A stretch of DNA of 17,465 nucleotides. Source: Chloroflexota bacterium (GTDB lineage: Bacteria > Chloroflexota > Anaerolineae > CG2-30-64-16). The stretch lies in assembly GCA_029555885.1 (NCBI GenBank), contig JAKPQT010000430.1, positions 1 to 17,465 on the forward strand, given 5' to 3'. Of this stretch, positions 7,056 through 14,053 are shown one piece after another (position 1 is the stretch's first letter; each line of letters opens with the position of its first letter). A program made the position numbers and the translations under genes. The notes beneath the pieces were generated by a model that did no database searches, was not told the origin of the DNA, and was given only the letters and a program-made list of their open reading frames with translations.

Positions 7056-8396
7056 ATGAGCCTATACGAACCCACACCCGGCCAGCAGGTTTTCAGCCTG
7101 CACCTGCCGGATTATGATGAGCTCCAGGGGTGCATCCGGTGCGGGCGCTGCCTGCCCGTGTGCCCCACGTACCAGCAGACCCAACTCGAGATGTTCTCCC
7201 CGCGCGGGCGGCTGAGCCTGCTGCGGGCAGTCGAGGACGGCAAGCTGGCGATGACCGATGGGGTGGAGGATCACCTCTATCACTGCCTCGACTGCCGCGC
7301 GTGCAACACCGTCTGTCCGCCCGGCGTGCGCATCGGCGAGCTGATCGTGCGCGGCCGCGTCGCCATCGAAGACAAACACCCGCGGCCCTTCCTCATCAAG
7401 TTCATGCTGCGCCACGTCCTGACCGGCGCGGAGCGGGCCGCGATTATTTCCGGACCGCTGCGCCTCGTGCAGGCGCTCCGGCTCGACCGGCTGGCTGCGG
7501 CGGTGCTCCGCCATGTGCCCGGTCCGGGCCGCCGGCTGGTAGACCTCATCGAGTTCGCACCGCGGCCGGGCAAGCCGCTGGCGCACGAGCTGGCCCTCGT
7601 CGAACCCGCTACCGGCCCGCAGCGCCACCGGGTTGCCTTCTTCCTCGGCTGCATGATGAACGTCGCCATGCCGGACGTCAGCCGCGCGACCGTGCGCGTG
7701 CTGCGCCGCGCGGGCTGCGATGTAGTCACCCCGCGCGGGCAGGCATGTTGCGGCGCGCCGCACGACGACCAGGCCATGCTGGACCTTTCGCGCGAGATGG
7801 CGCGCAAGAATATCGCGCTGTTCGAGCCGCTGCTGGACGAGGTCGAGGCCATCGTGACCGACTGCGCCGGGTGCAGCGCCGCGCTCAAGGAATACGCTGA
7901 GTGGCTGCACGATGACCCGGCCTGGCGGGAACGCGCTCACCGGTTCAGCGCGAAGGTGCGCGACGTGACCGAGTGGCTCGACGCCAACTGGCCGGACGAC
8001 TTGCCGCTGGCGCACCGGCCCGCGTCCGCGACCTACCACGACCCGTGTCACCTGGCGAACCTGCAGAACGTGCGCAGCCAGCCGCGACGCCTGCTCGGCC
8101 GCGTGACGGGGCTGGACATGCGCCCGCTGCCCGACAGCCACCCGGTGCGCTGCTGCGGCAGCGCGGGCATCTACAACCTGACGCACACGCCCATGTCGCT
8201 CGAACTGCTCGACCGGAAGATGGAAGACGTCGCCGCGACGGGCGCGGAGGTCGTCGTCAGCGCCAACCCGGGCTGCCTGCTGCAGCTCGAATGGGGCCGC
8301 CGGCGCACGGGGCAGCCGATCGTCGTCAAGCACGTCGTCGAGGTATTGGACGAGAGCCTGGGTGGGGGCGAGGGGCCATCGCGAATACGCGAATGA
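7056..8396 (+). CDS. glcF: Glycolate/D-2-hydroxyacid oxidase, iron-sulfur subunit GlcF
   Basis: The protein has 446 residues, close to the usual GlcF length, and starts at an ATG preceded by AGGAAG (7048-7053). Two 4Fe-4S ferredoxin motifs lie near the N-terminus: CIRCGRCLPVCP (Cys26, 29, 32, 36) and CLDCRACNTVCP (Cys77, 80, 83, 87). Two CCG (DUF224-type) cysteine-rich domains follow, with key positions FLGC (Cys199), ACCG (Cys231-232) and DCAGC (Cys270, 273), then DPCH (Cys331), RCCG (Cys366-367) and NPGC (Cys407). In the family this subunit takes electrons from the flavoprotein GlcD and passes them to the respiratory chain at the membrane. It is followed by glcD 107 bases downstream in the same direction. 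The last seven or so residues (GPSRIRE) and the stop codon are encoded by an intergenic repeat unit, so the native C-terminus was probably replaced by the repeat. Confidence 0.9.
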   Translation: MSLYEPTPGQQVFSLHLPDYDELQGCIRCGRCLPVCPTYQQTQLEMFSPRGRLSLLRAVEDGKLAMTDGVEDHLYHCLDCRACNTVCPPGVRIGELIVRGRVAIEDKHPRPFLIKFMLRHVLTGAERAAIISGPLRLVQALRLDRLAAAVLRHVPGPGRRLVDLIEFAPRPGKPLAHELALVEPATGPQRHRVAFFLGCMMNVAMPDVSRATVRVLRRAGCDVVTPRGQACCGAPHDDQAMLDLSREMARKNIALFEPLLDEVEAIVTDCAGCSAALKEYAEWLHDDPAWRERAHRFSAKVRDVTEWLDANWPDDLPLAHRPASATYHDPCHLANLQNVRSQPRRLLGRVTGLDMRPLPDSHPVRCCGSAGIYNLTHTPMSLELLDRKMEDVAATGAEVVVSANPGCLLQLEWGRRRTGQPIVVKHVVEVLDESLGGGEGPSRIRE

Positions 8397-8474
8397 CGGC
8401 GCGAATAAACGAATGGCGGCGCCAGGCCCAGTCATTCGCGTATTCGTGGCCGGATTCGGGTATTCGCGATGGCC
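8374..8474. repeat. Palindromic repeat cluster at the glcF/glcD junction
   Basis: Two head-to-tail 20-base units (8381-8400 and 8401-8420, 17 of 20 identical, consensus GCGAATAMRCGAATGRCGGC) are followed by two units in the opposite orientation. The outer arms GGCCATCGCGAATAC (8374-8388) and GTATTCGCGATGGCC (8460-8474) pair perfectly over 15 bp. The inner arms 8382-8397 and 8431-8446 pair perfectly over 16 bp. These pairings are alternatives, because they share bases. The structure spans the glcF stop codon and ends 30 bases before the glcD start. Units of this GCGAATACGCGAAT kind resemble REP/MITE-like intergenic repeats known in many bacterial genomes; no transposase is nearby. It could modulate glcD expression relative to glcF. 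Confidence 0.8.
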
Positions 8475-8503
8475 GCGCTCCCCATCGTAGCAAGGATGTG
8501 AGC

Positions 8504-9880
8504 ATGGACGCACGCATCATTCGAGAACTGCGCGACGCGCTCGGCGCCGACCGCGTCAGCACCGCGCCGGAGGACCTGGTCGCCTACGCCTATGATGGCA
8601 CATGGGCCGAGCAGCAGCCGGACGTCGTGATCCACCCGCAGACCACGGCGGAGGTTGCGACGGTACTGCGCATCGCGGACGCGGCGCGCGTGCCGGTCGT
8701 GCCGCGCGGCGCAGCGACCGGGCTGGCGGGTGGCGCGCTGCCCGTGGCCGGCGGTATCTGCCTGAACATGGCGCGCATGAACCGCATCCTCGACATCTCC
8801 ATCCCGGACACCCTGGCCGTGGTGCAGCCGGGCGTCATCACGCTCGACCTGCAGAAGGCCGTGGAGAAATACGGCTTCTTCTACCCGCCCGACCCGGCCA
8901 GCGTCTACCAGTGCACCATCGGCGGCAATGTCGCGACCAACGCGGGCGGGCCGCGCTGTCTTAAGTACGGCGTCACGGGTGATTACGTGCTGGGGCTGGA
9001 GGTCGTGGTCCCCGGCGGCCACGTGCTGCGGCTCGGCGGGAGGACCATCAAGAACGTCAGCGGCTACAACCTCAAGGAACTTTTCATCGGTTCGGAGGGC
9101 ACGCTCGGCGTCGTGACGGAGATCACCGTGCGGCTCATCCCGAAGCCTGCGGCCCAGATGACCGCGCTGGCCGCGTTCCCGCGGCTGGCGGACGCGTGCC
9201 AGGCCGTCGGCAACATCCTGCAGGCGGGCGTTGTGCCGCTCGTCACCGAGTTGATGGACCATGCCACGATCCGCGCGGTCGAGGACTTCAAGCATCTCGG
9301 CCTGCCGACGGACGTGGAGGCGCTGTTATTGGTGGCCGTCGACGGCGATGCGGATACCGTGGTCCGGGAGATCGCGGAGGTCGCGGCTATCCTGCAGCAG
9401 TCGGGCGCGCGGGAAGTGCGTCAGGCGCACTCGGCGCAGGAGTCGGAGGCGCTGTGGGAGGGCCGGCGCAATCTCAGTCCGGCCATCCAGCGGCTCGCGC
9501 GCAACAAGTTGGGCGAGGACATCACCGTGCCGCGCTCCAGGATTCCGGAGATGGTCGCGCGGCTGGGTGACATCAGCCGCGCGAACGACCTGCCCATCAT
9601 CGTCTACGGCCATATCGGCGACGGCAACCTGCACCCGACGATCCTGTGCGATCGCCGCGATGCGGCCATCATGCACCGCGTCGAGAAGGCTGCCGCGGAC
9701 GTGCTGGCGGCCGCGGTCGCGCTGGGAGGCACGCTCAGCGGCGAACACGGCATCGGCATCTTCAAGCGCGAGCACATGACGCTCGGCGTCGATGCTAACG
9801 CGCTCGCCTACATGGCGGGCGTCAAGGCGCTGTTCGACCCGAACGGGATTTTGAACCCTGGAAAGAAGTTGCCGGAATGA
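8504..9880 (+). CDS. glcD: Glycolate/D-2-hydroxyacid oxidase, FAD-binding subunit GlcD
   Basis: The protein has 458 residues, typical of GlcD. The chosen ATG has an AAGGA site at 8492-8496, 7 bases upstream; the frame is open much further upstream, but that part overlaps glcF and reads as an Ala/Arg-rich shadow. The PCMH-type FAD-binding domain (about 37-215) shows VVPRGAATGLAGG (66-78), YPPDP (127-131), TIGGNVATNAGGPRCLKYG (138-156) and FIGSEGTLGVVTEI (194-207). The FAD-linked oxidase C-terminal domain (about 216-455) shows GHIGDGNLHP (369-378), GEHGIG (413-418) and NPGK near the end. The reaction is oxidation of glycolate, D-lactate or a similar D-2-hydroxyacid to the 2-oxoacid, with electrons passed to GlcF. 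No glcE-like second flavoprotein is in the window, so the exact substrate is open. The gene is probably cotranscribed with glcF. Confidence 0.9.
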   Translation: MDARIIRELRDALGADRVSTAPEDLVAYAYDGTWAEQQPDVVIHPQTTAEVATVLRIADAARVPVVPRGAATGLAGGALPVAGGICLNMARMNRILDISIPDTLAVVQPGVITLDLQKAVEKYGFFYPPDPASVYQCTIGGNVATNAGGPRCLKYGVTGDYVLGLEVVVPGGHVLRLGGRTIKNVSGYNLKELFIGSEGTLGVVTEITVRLIPKPAAQMTALAAFPRLADACQAVGNILQAGVVPLVTELMDHATIRAVEDFKHLGLPTDVEALLLVAVDGDADTVVREIAEVAAILQQSGAREVRQAHSAQESEALWEGRRNLSPAIQRLARNKLGEDITVPRSRIPEMVARLGDISRANDLPIIVYGHIGDGNLHPTILCDRRDAAIMHRVEKAAADVLAAAVALGGTLSGEHGIGIFKREHMTLGVDANALAYMAGVKALFDPNGILNPGKKLPE

Positions 9881-9883
9881 GTG

Positions 9884-9964
9884 ATGAGTAATGAGTAATA
9901 GCGCATCTTCGAAATCCACGTTTTACTCATTACTCCTTACTCCTTACTTCTTACTCGTTACTCG
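9884..9964. repeat. Heptanucleotide tandem repeat forming a hairpin between convergent genes
   Basis: Six consecutive 7-base units of TTACTCN type run from 9923 to 9964 (TTACTCA, TTACTCC, TTACTCC, TTACTTC, TTACTCG, TTACTCG). Two units of the complementary sense, ATGAGTA, lie at 9884-9897. As a result 9886-9898 and 9923-9935 form a perfect 13-bp inverted repeat with a 24-base loop. The element fills nearly the whole gap between the glcD stop and the stop of the convergent SDR gene. It may serve as a two-way transcription terminator. It resembles the short tandem repeated repetitive (STRR) heptamers described in cyanobacteria; kinship is not implied. Confidence 0.85.
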
Positions 9965-9968
9965 TCCC

Positions 9969-10772
9969 TCACCACGCCGGCCGCGACGGCTGCAGCCCGT
10001 CCTTGATCCATAGGAACTGGCCGTTCACTGCGTCGCCGGCGGGCGTGAGCAGCTCCAGCACGAGGTCCGCGGTCTTCTCCGGCGGGTCGCCGCCCGTCGC
10101 CTCCACCCACTCCGCCCAGCGGAGCATCCCGCGGCCGGGGCCGGTGCGCCGCGCCGCCTCTGCCTTGATCGCGGCCCACATCTCCGTCTTGACCTCGCCC
10201 GGGTGCAGCGCGTTGGCGGTCACGCCGGTGCCTTCCAGCTCGACGGCAAGCTGTCGCGTGAAGTGGTTGAGCGCGACCTTGCTGAGCTGGTAGACCGACC
10301 CGATGTTGCCCGGCGGCGAGATCGAGGCGGCGGAGCTGACGTTGAGGATGCGGCCCCAGCCGTGACGGAGCATATCCGGCATGAACGCACGGCAGGTCAG
10401 GTACGGGCCGATGGCATTGACCTCGAAAGTCTCGATCCACTGTTCGGGGGTAGACTCTGCGATGGGCACGGCCTCGCAGTGCAGCCCCGCGCCGTTGAAG
10501 AGCACGAGCGGCGACCCGAACCGCTCCAGCACTGCCTCACGGAGCGCGGCAACTTCCCCGGGCACGCTCACGTCGCAGGAGAAGGCGGCTGCAACGCCGC
10601 CGGTCTCCGCTATTCTCGTGGCGACGCGCACCAGCTTCGCCGCAGTGCGACCGACCAGGGCCACGCGCACGCCCTCCCGCGCCAGCGCGAGCGCGACGGC
10701 TTCTCCGACGCCGCTACCCGCGCCTGTCACCACGGCCACAAGGTCCGCGCGCAGTTCGTTATCTCGACCCAT
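9969..10772 (-). CDS. Short-chain dehydrogenase/reductase (classical SDR)
   Basis: The protein has 267 residues, normal for classical SDRs. The chosen start is the ATG at 10772, with GGAGG (10777-10781) 4 bases upstream; an alternative in-frame ATG 16 codons earlier has no such site. The Rossmann nucleotide-binding motif TGAGSGVG is at 16-23, NGAG (the NNAG equivalent) at 93-96, and Asn119 in EVNAIGPY. The catalytic Ser is within NVSSAAS (144-150), and the YxxxK pair is Tyr161/Lys165 (YQLSK). A PGEVKTEM segment (191-198) matches the usual PG motif after strand 6. An Arg at position 42 (LVGRTAAKL) after strand 2 favours NADP(H) over NAD(H), by family rule. The substrate cannot be told from sequence; the family acts on alcohols, ketones, sugars and acyl chains. 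It is transcribed toward glcD and alone on its strand. Confidence 0.88.
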   Translation of the reverse strand: MGRDNELRADLVAVVTGAGSGVGEAVALALAREGVRVALVGRTAAKLVRVATRIAETGGVAAAFSCDVSVPGEVAALREAVLERFGSPLVLFNGAGLHCEAVPIAESTPEQWIETFEVNAIGPYLTCRAFMPDMLRHGWGRILNVSSAASISPPGNIGSVYQLSKVALNHFTRQLAVELEGTGVTANALHPGEVKTEMWAAIKAEAARRTGPGRGMLRWAEWVEATGGDPPEKTADLVLELLTPAGDAVNGQFLWIKDGLQPSRPAW

Positions 10773-10799
10773 TTTACCTCCAATCCAAATGACCGTCGT

Positions 10800-10828
10800 T
10801 TGACACAACTCCCGACACATGATAGTTT
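10800..10828 (+). promoter_or_regulatory. Candidate promoter of the Cys-rich small protein gene
   Basis: A perfect -35, TTGACA (10800-10805), is followed after 17 bases by TAGTTT (10823-10828), a weak -10. Transcription would start near 10835, giving a leader of about 97 bases with a small GCCCC/GGGGC hairpin (10871-10883). GACACA occurs twice (10802-10807 and 10814-10819) at 12-base spacing, which could be an operator. The element lies in the 159-base divergent gap between the SDR gene and the 74-residue protein. Confidence 0.4.
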
Positions 10829-10931
10829 ATGGGCGGCAGAAGAAGTTGCCCCCTGTTGCGGGGTGGCATTGCCCCTCGGGGGCGTCACGACGAGTTATTC
10901 GGATAGACTCTAACATGGAAAGCCGAACTCG

Positions 10932-11156
10932 ATGAAACCCGGTCGCACGACCAGGCCGCACGCCGAACAGCAATGGTGCCCCTGGTGCGAGAAGAAGATG
11001 GATAGCGTCCGCCGGATCGCCTGCGATTTCTGCGGCGTCGAGTTGTGCTTCGATTGCATCGGCATCAGTCCGCGCGGCGAGCTATATTGCGAGTCATGCC
11101 GCCTGGAGCTGGAGCGCCGCGTGACCCTCCGGCTCGCCCGGCGCATTCCCCACTGA
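10932..11156 (+). CDS. Small protein with eight cysteines in four CxxC pairs, probable two-zinc fold
   Basis: This 74-residue protein has four CxxC pairs: Cys16/19 (CPWC), Cys31/34 (CDFC), Cys39/42 (CFDC) and Cys53/56 (CESC). The inter-pair gaps of 11, 4 and 10 residues would fit a cross-brace two-zinc module of the RING/FYVE/PHD type or a pair of zinc ribbons. No histidine takes part in the pattern. The N-terminus (MKPGRTTRPHAEQQW) and the C-terminus (RLELERRVTLRLARRIPH region) are strongly basic, which would suit binding to nucleic acid or an acidic partner. The start ATG has only a weak GGAAAG site 9 bases upstream, and no better start exists. No signal peptide or membrane helix is present, so it should be cytoplasmic. 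It is not part of an obvious operon: the next gene begins 147 bases on and seems to have its own control region. The family was not recognised. Confidence 0.75.
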   Translation: MKPGRTTRPHAEQQWCPWCEKKMDSVRRIACDFCGVELCFDCIGISPRGELYCESCRLELERRVTLRLARRIPH

Positions 11157-11208
11157 GGGGCCTCTTCCCTTTCAGGCACCCCTACCACAAATCTACTATT
11201 CAACTGGC

Positions 11209-11303
11209 GATAATCTCCTGCTTCGCTGCGATGACGGCTGCGCGGCGATATGGTAAGGTCTGGGTGCTTGTACCTCACATCACAGCAGTCCCAGGAGATT
11301 ATC
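11209..11303 (+). promoter_or_regulatory. 12-bp inverted repeat whose second arm contains the hydrolase ribosome binding site
   Basis: GATAATCTCCTG (11209-11220) is the exact reverse complement of CAGGAGATTATC (11292-11303). The second arm holds the AGGAG ribosome binding site (11293-11297) and ends directly before the ATG at 11304. If both arms are in the mRNA, pairing would hide the ribosome binding site. If transcription starts between them, the repeat could be a pair of operator sites. The first arm begins with a -10-like GATAAT, which is compatible with the second model. The 71 bases between the arms hold no frame of note. Confidence 0.6.
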
Positions 11304-13661
11304 ATGTCAGCCGTTCAGTCCATCGCCACCGGCACAGTGCCGGCTCCTGCCGCCAGCATCTCTTCCGAGCTAACCAGCCGGTCCCGCACCGCAAGTTACC
11401 TGCGGCATGGCCTGGTCGTCGGAATCGAGCGGGGCGGCCTCTTGGCATCCGCGCTGGCCGGCGCGCTGACGTTCCTGCAGGTCGAGTTCTTTCACCCGCT
11501 CATCCTGAACTGCTTGCTCGGCGCGGTCCTGGTCGGCGGCCTGGCTGCGGGTCTGGCCGCGCTGGCCGGCCTGGCCGGCAAGCTGGCCGGACTGCTGTTG
11601 ACTCTGGTGGGCCGCGCACTGATGTCCAGGCTCGGGCCGCGCGCACTCGCGCCGGGCACATTCGTGCGCCGCGTGCGGCTGGAGACGGTGGGTTGGGTGC
11701 TGGCGCCACTTTTCCTGGCTGTGGTGGACCGGACCGGCATTCCCTTCTTCAGCTTCATCCGGCTGGCGCCGCCTGCCGAACTGCTGATGCCCACCCTCAT
11801 CCTGGCCGGTGCGCTGCTCGGGGTAGCATTCACACGCGGGGTGCATCCCGCGCTCCGCTGGTCGCTGGTCAGCCTGGCCCTGGTGATCAACGCGGCGCCG
11901 GCCGGCTGGCTGCTCTGGCCGGGCTACGACGACTACCTCGTGCGGCCGGATGTCCAGGCGCTCGCAGAACTCCCTGCCTTCGAGTTCGGTAATCCGGCCC
12001 TGCCGGGCAGCTATGCAGTCAAGACGCTCACTTATGGCTGCGGGCAGGACCGCCGGCCCGAATATGGTCGGGATGCGGCGCTCCTCACGCAGACCGTGGA
12101 TGCGCGGGCCGCGTTTCCCGGGTTCGGCGGCATCAACGACACCATCTTCAACTTGTTTTGGGGTTTCGATTTCGGCAGCCTGCCGGTCAATGGCCGGGCC
12201 TGGTATCCTGAGGGGACGGGGCCGTTCCCGATCTTCCTGATCGTACACGGCAACCACAGCGCGGGCGACTTTTCGGACCCGGGCTACGCGTATCTGGGCG
12301 AGCACCTGGCGAGCCGGGGCATCATCACCGTGTCGGTGGATGAGAACTTCCTCAACGGGTTCTTCCTTTATGATGGTGACGGCAAGGAGATGCCGGTGCG
12401 CGGGTGGCTGCTGCTCAAGCATCTGCAGGCGTGGCGCGGCTGGAACGCGGACCCTGCCAGCCCGTTCCACGGCAAGGTGGACCTGGATCGGGTCGTTGTG
12501 GGCGGTCACTCGCGCGGGGGCGAGGCCGCGGTACACGCGGCGGGCCTCAACAGCCGGCTTGCGCCGCCGGTGACCGAGATTGCGGAGGAGGGGGAGTTCG
12601 GCTTCGGCATCCGGGGCGTGGTGGCGATTGCTGCGCCCGATGGGCAGTATAAGCCGTATGGCATGAAACGCACGCTGATCGACATGAGCTACCTGTACCT
12701 GTACGGCGGACACGACCAGGACCTCTACTGGATGGCGGGACTGCAACAGTACCAGCGGGTGAAGTTCGAGGGTAGCTCGGACGCCTTCAAGGCGACCGCG
12801 TTCATCTATCGCGCCAACCACGGCCAGTTCAACACAGTGTGGGGTGATGCCGATCAGGGCAGGCTGGCATCGCTGCTGTTGAACCGGGCGTCGCTGCTGA
12901 ACGGGGCGGAGCAGCGCGAGGCCGGCAAGGTGTTCATCACGGCCTTCCTGGAGGCGACGCTGCACAACCGGGACGAATACCGGCAGGTGTTTCAGACGCC
13001 CGCGCGGGCGCGGAACTGGCTGCCGGAGGATGTCTATGTCACGCAGTACGAGGATGCCACGTTCCGCGGGGTGAACACCAACGACCGTTTGGGCAAGCTG
13101 GCGCAGATCGAGGCGCCGGAAGGCACGGCTGTTGCTGAGGGGTTCGTAACCGCCGCGCGGGTCGCATTGCCGCTGCGCAACGGCGAGAAGCAGGGGAACA
13201 ATGCGCTGGACCTGGCCTGGGCCGCAGGCAGCAAGCCTGTCTACACCGTCAAGCTGCCGACCGGTAACCTCGCGGACTGGTCGGTGAATCGGGAGAAGTG
13301 GCTGGCGTTCTCGCTCGGCACGGAGCTGACCGACGCGACGGGTCTGGATGTCGACGTCGCATTGGTGGATGGAGATGGAACGACCGTCGTGCTGCCGTTG
13401 TGGGGCTTCGGCATCGTGCCGCCGGCCGCACCTGCGTACCTGCTCAAATCGCAGCCGGTGTCCAGCCTGCTCAACGCGGACTACTACGCCAAGCGCATCT
13501 CGCCTTACGAATCCGTGCTGCAGAGCTACCGGATTCCGTTTGCTGCATTTGCGCAGGCGGACACGAGCTTCGACCCGACGCAGATTCGGGCGATCCGGTT
13601 CTACTTCGACGGGACGCGCGCGGGGCAGGTGTATCTGGATGAGATAGGGTTCGAGGGGTAA
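11304..13661 (+). CDS. Membrane-anchored alpha/beta hydrolase with a C-terminal beta-sandwich (CBM-like) region
   Basis: The protein has 785 residues; the start ATG has AGGAG 6 bases upstream. Residues 1-33 are polar and Ser/Thr-rich. Several hydrophobic segments follow (about 36-60, 65-102, 128-142, 158-177 and 186-204), so the N-terminal 210 residues are a membrane domain. Residues about 230-555 form an alpha/beta hydrolase: oxyanion-type segment IVHGNHS (313-319), nucleophile elbow GHSRG (401-405) with Ser403, a likely acid at Asp471 or Asp473 in YGGHDQD, and His506 in ANHGQF. The family hydrolyses esters or related bonds. The C-terminal part (about 575-785) is rich in predicted strands and ends with IRAIRFYFDGTRAGQVYLDE, resembling the last strands of galactose-binding/CBM11-like beta-sandwich domains. 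Overall it resembles a cell-surface esterase that binds its substrate through the C-terminal domain. The substrate is unknown. The gene stands alone. Confidence 0.8.
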   Translation: MSAVQSIATGTVPAPAASISSELTSRSRTASYLRHGLVVGIERGGLLASALAGALTFLQVEFFHPLILNCLLGAVLVGGLAAGLAALAGLAGKLAGLLLTLVGRALMSRLGPRALAPGTFVRRVRLETVGWVLAPLFLAVVDRTGIPFFSFIRLAPPAELLMPTLILAGALLGVAFTRGVHPALRWSLVSLALVINAAPAGWLLWPGYDDYLVRPDVQALAELPAFEFGNPALPGSYAVKTLTYGCGQDRRPEYGRDAALLTQTVDARAAFPGFGGINDTIFNLFWGFDFGSLPVNGRAWYPEGTGPFPIFLIVHGNHSAGDFSDPGYAYLGEHLASRGIITVSVDENFLNGFFLYDGDGKEMPVRGWLLLKHLQAWRGWNADPASPFHGKVDLDRVVVGGHSRGGEAAVHAAGLNSRLAPPVTEIAEEGEFGFGIRGVVAIAAPDGQYKPYGMKRTLIDMSYLYLYGGHDQDLYWMAGLQQYQRVKFEGSSDAFKATAFIYRANHGQFNTVWGDADQGRLASLLLNRASLLNGAEQREAGKVFITAFLEATLHNRDEYRQVFQTPARARNWLPEDVYVTQYEDATFRGVNTNDRLGKLAQIEAPEGTAVAEGFVTAARVALPLRNGEKQGNNALDLAWAAGSKPVYTVKLPTGNLADWSVNREKWLAFSLGTELTDATGLDVDVALVDGDGTTVVLPLWGFGIVPPAAPAYLLKSQPVSSLLNADYYAKRISPYESVLQSYRIPFAAFAQADTSFDPTQIRAIRFYFDGTRAGQVYLDEIGFEG

Positions 13662-13868
13662 GCGGCGGGGGGTAGCACGAATCCGAGAAGCGTTGCGAGG
13701 CGCACGAAGTGCGAAGGACGCGAAGACGCAGTTGCGCACTCTGCGCGGGGTCACCTGGGCGGCGCCTTCGTGATCCAATCCGATTGCGCCAGACCGTAGC
13801 TCAGAGCGCTCACTTGCCGCCCCCAGCGTGCAACGCGCCCCAACCTGATCAGGAGTTCCAAACGTAGC

Positions 13869-13938
13869 TGGAGTCGAGGCTTTAGCCAGAAGGGCGTGTA
13901 CACATACAGGCGCCTAACCGGCTAAAGTCTCGACTCCA
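13869..13938. repeat. 19-bp inverted repeat (REP/MITE-like)
   Basis: The arm at 13869-13887 (TGGAGTCGAGGCTTTAGCC) is the reverse complement of 13920-13938 with one G/T mismatch, around a 32-base loop. As RNA the mismatch would be a G-U pair, so a 19-bp stem could form. The core GAGTCGAGGCTTTAGCC has the look of a dispersed intergenic repeat. It lies 208 bases after the hydrolase stop codon and 61 bases before the GH3 promoter, so a terminator role for either gene is not favoured. Confidence 0.8.
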
Positions 13939-13998
13939 ATCTTTCGCGTGGCTGACACATCTGGAATTCCCGCCAACCTGATAACCTGGTGGGGCTGG

Positions 13999-14027
13999 TT
14001 GACGCAACTGCCGCTTCCGGCTAGAAT
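13999..14027 (+). promoter_or_regulatory. Sigma70-type promoter of the GH3-like gene
   Basis: TTGACG (13999-14004) and TAGAAT (14022-14027) are separated by exactly 17 bases and match the consensus at 5 of 6 positions each. This is the best promoter in the window. Transcription would start near 14034, only about 20 bases before the ATG. That short leader holds a hairpin (GTCCG 14036-14040 with CGGAC 14046-14050) and no strong ribosome binding site. Confidence 0.65.
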
Positions 14028-14053
14028 AGTGGCATGTCCGCTTGCCGGACGCA

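Larger units (their letters stand above)
13662..14053. other. Gene-free stretch with degenerate repeats, an inverted repeat and a promoter
   Basis: These 392 bases carry no convincing coding frame on either strand. From 13680 to 13745 the sequence is rich in GCGAAG/ACGCGAAGACGC-like words, which look like a decayed dispersed repeat. A 19-bp inverted repeat follows at 13869-13938, then the promoter of the GH3 gene at 13999-14027. The 13746-13868 part shows nothing recognisable; no tRNA cloverleaf or terminator was found. Confidence 0.6.

Noticed and set aside
8374..8474. A CRISPR-like array
   Set aside because: The units are adjacent and partly inverted, without unique spacers of even length, and there are no cas genes.
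7973..8503. A 177-codon N-terminal extension of glcD
   Set aside because: It overlaps glcF in another frame, is Ala/Arg/Pro-rich and runs through the repeat cluster. The ATG at 8504 has a proper ribosome binding site and gives the usual GlcD length.
7062..8513. A 483-codon minus-strand frame opposite glcF
   Set aside because: The composition is Arg/Ala/His-rich with no motifs, and glcF on the other strand has all its iron-sulfur motifs.
11045..11992. A 315-codon plus-strand frame overlapping the Cys-rich protein and the hydrolase start
   Set aside because: It is an out-of-frame reading of both genes, with low-complexity Arg/Ala/Gly/Pro composition and no ribosome binding site.
13680..13745. 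A decayed tRNA or coding remnant
   Set aside because: No cloverleaf or sustained frame is seen; the GCGAAG-like words fit a degenerate dispersed repeat better.
11370..13778. An 802-codon open frame on the minus strand opposite the alpha/beta hydrolase
   Set aside because: The translation is rich in Arg, Gln, His and Pro with no domain pattern, and it mirrors a clearly coding plus-strand gene. GC-rich third positions remove stops on the opposite strand.
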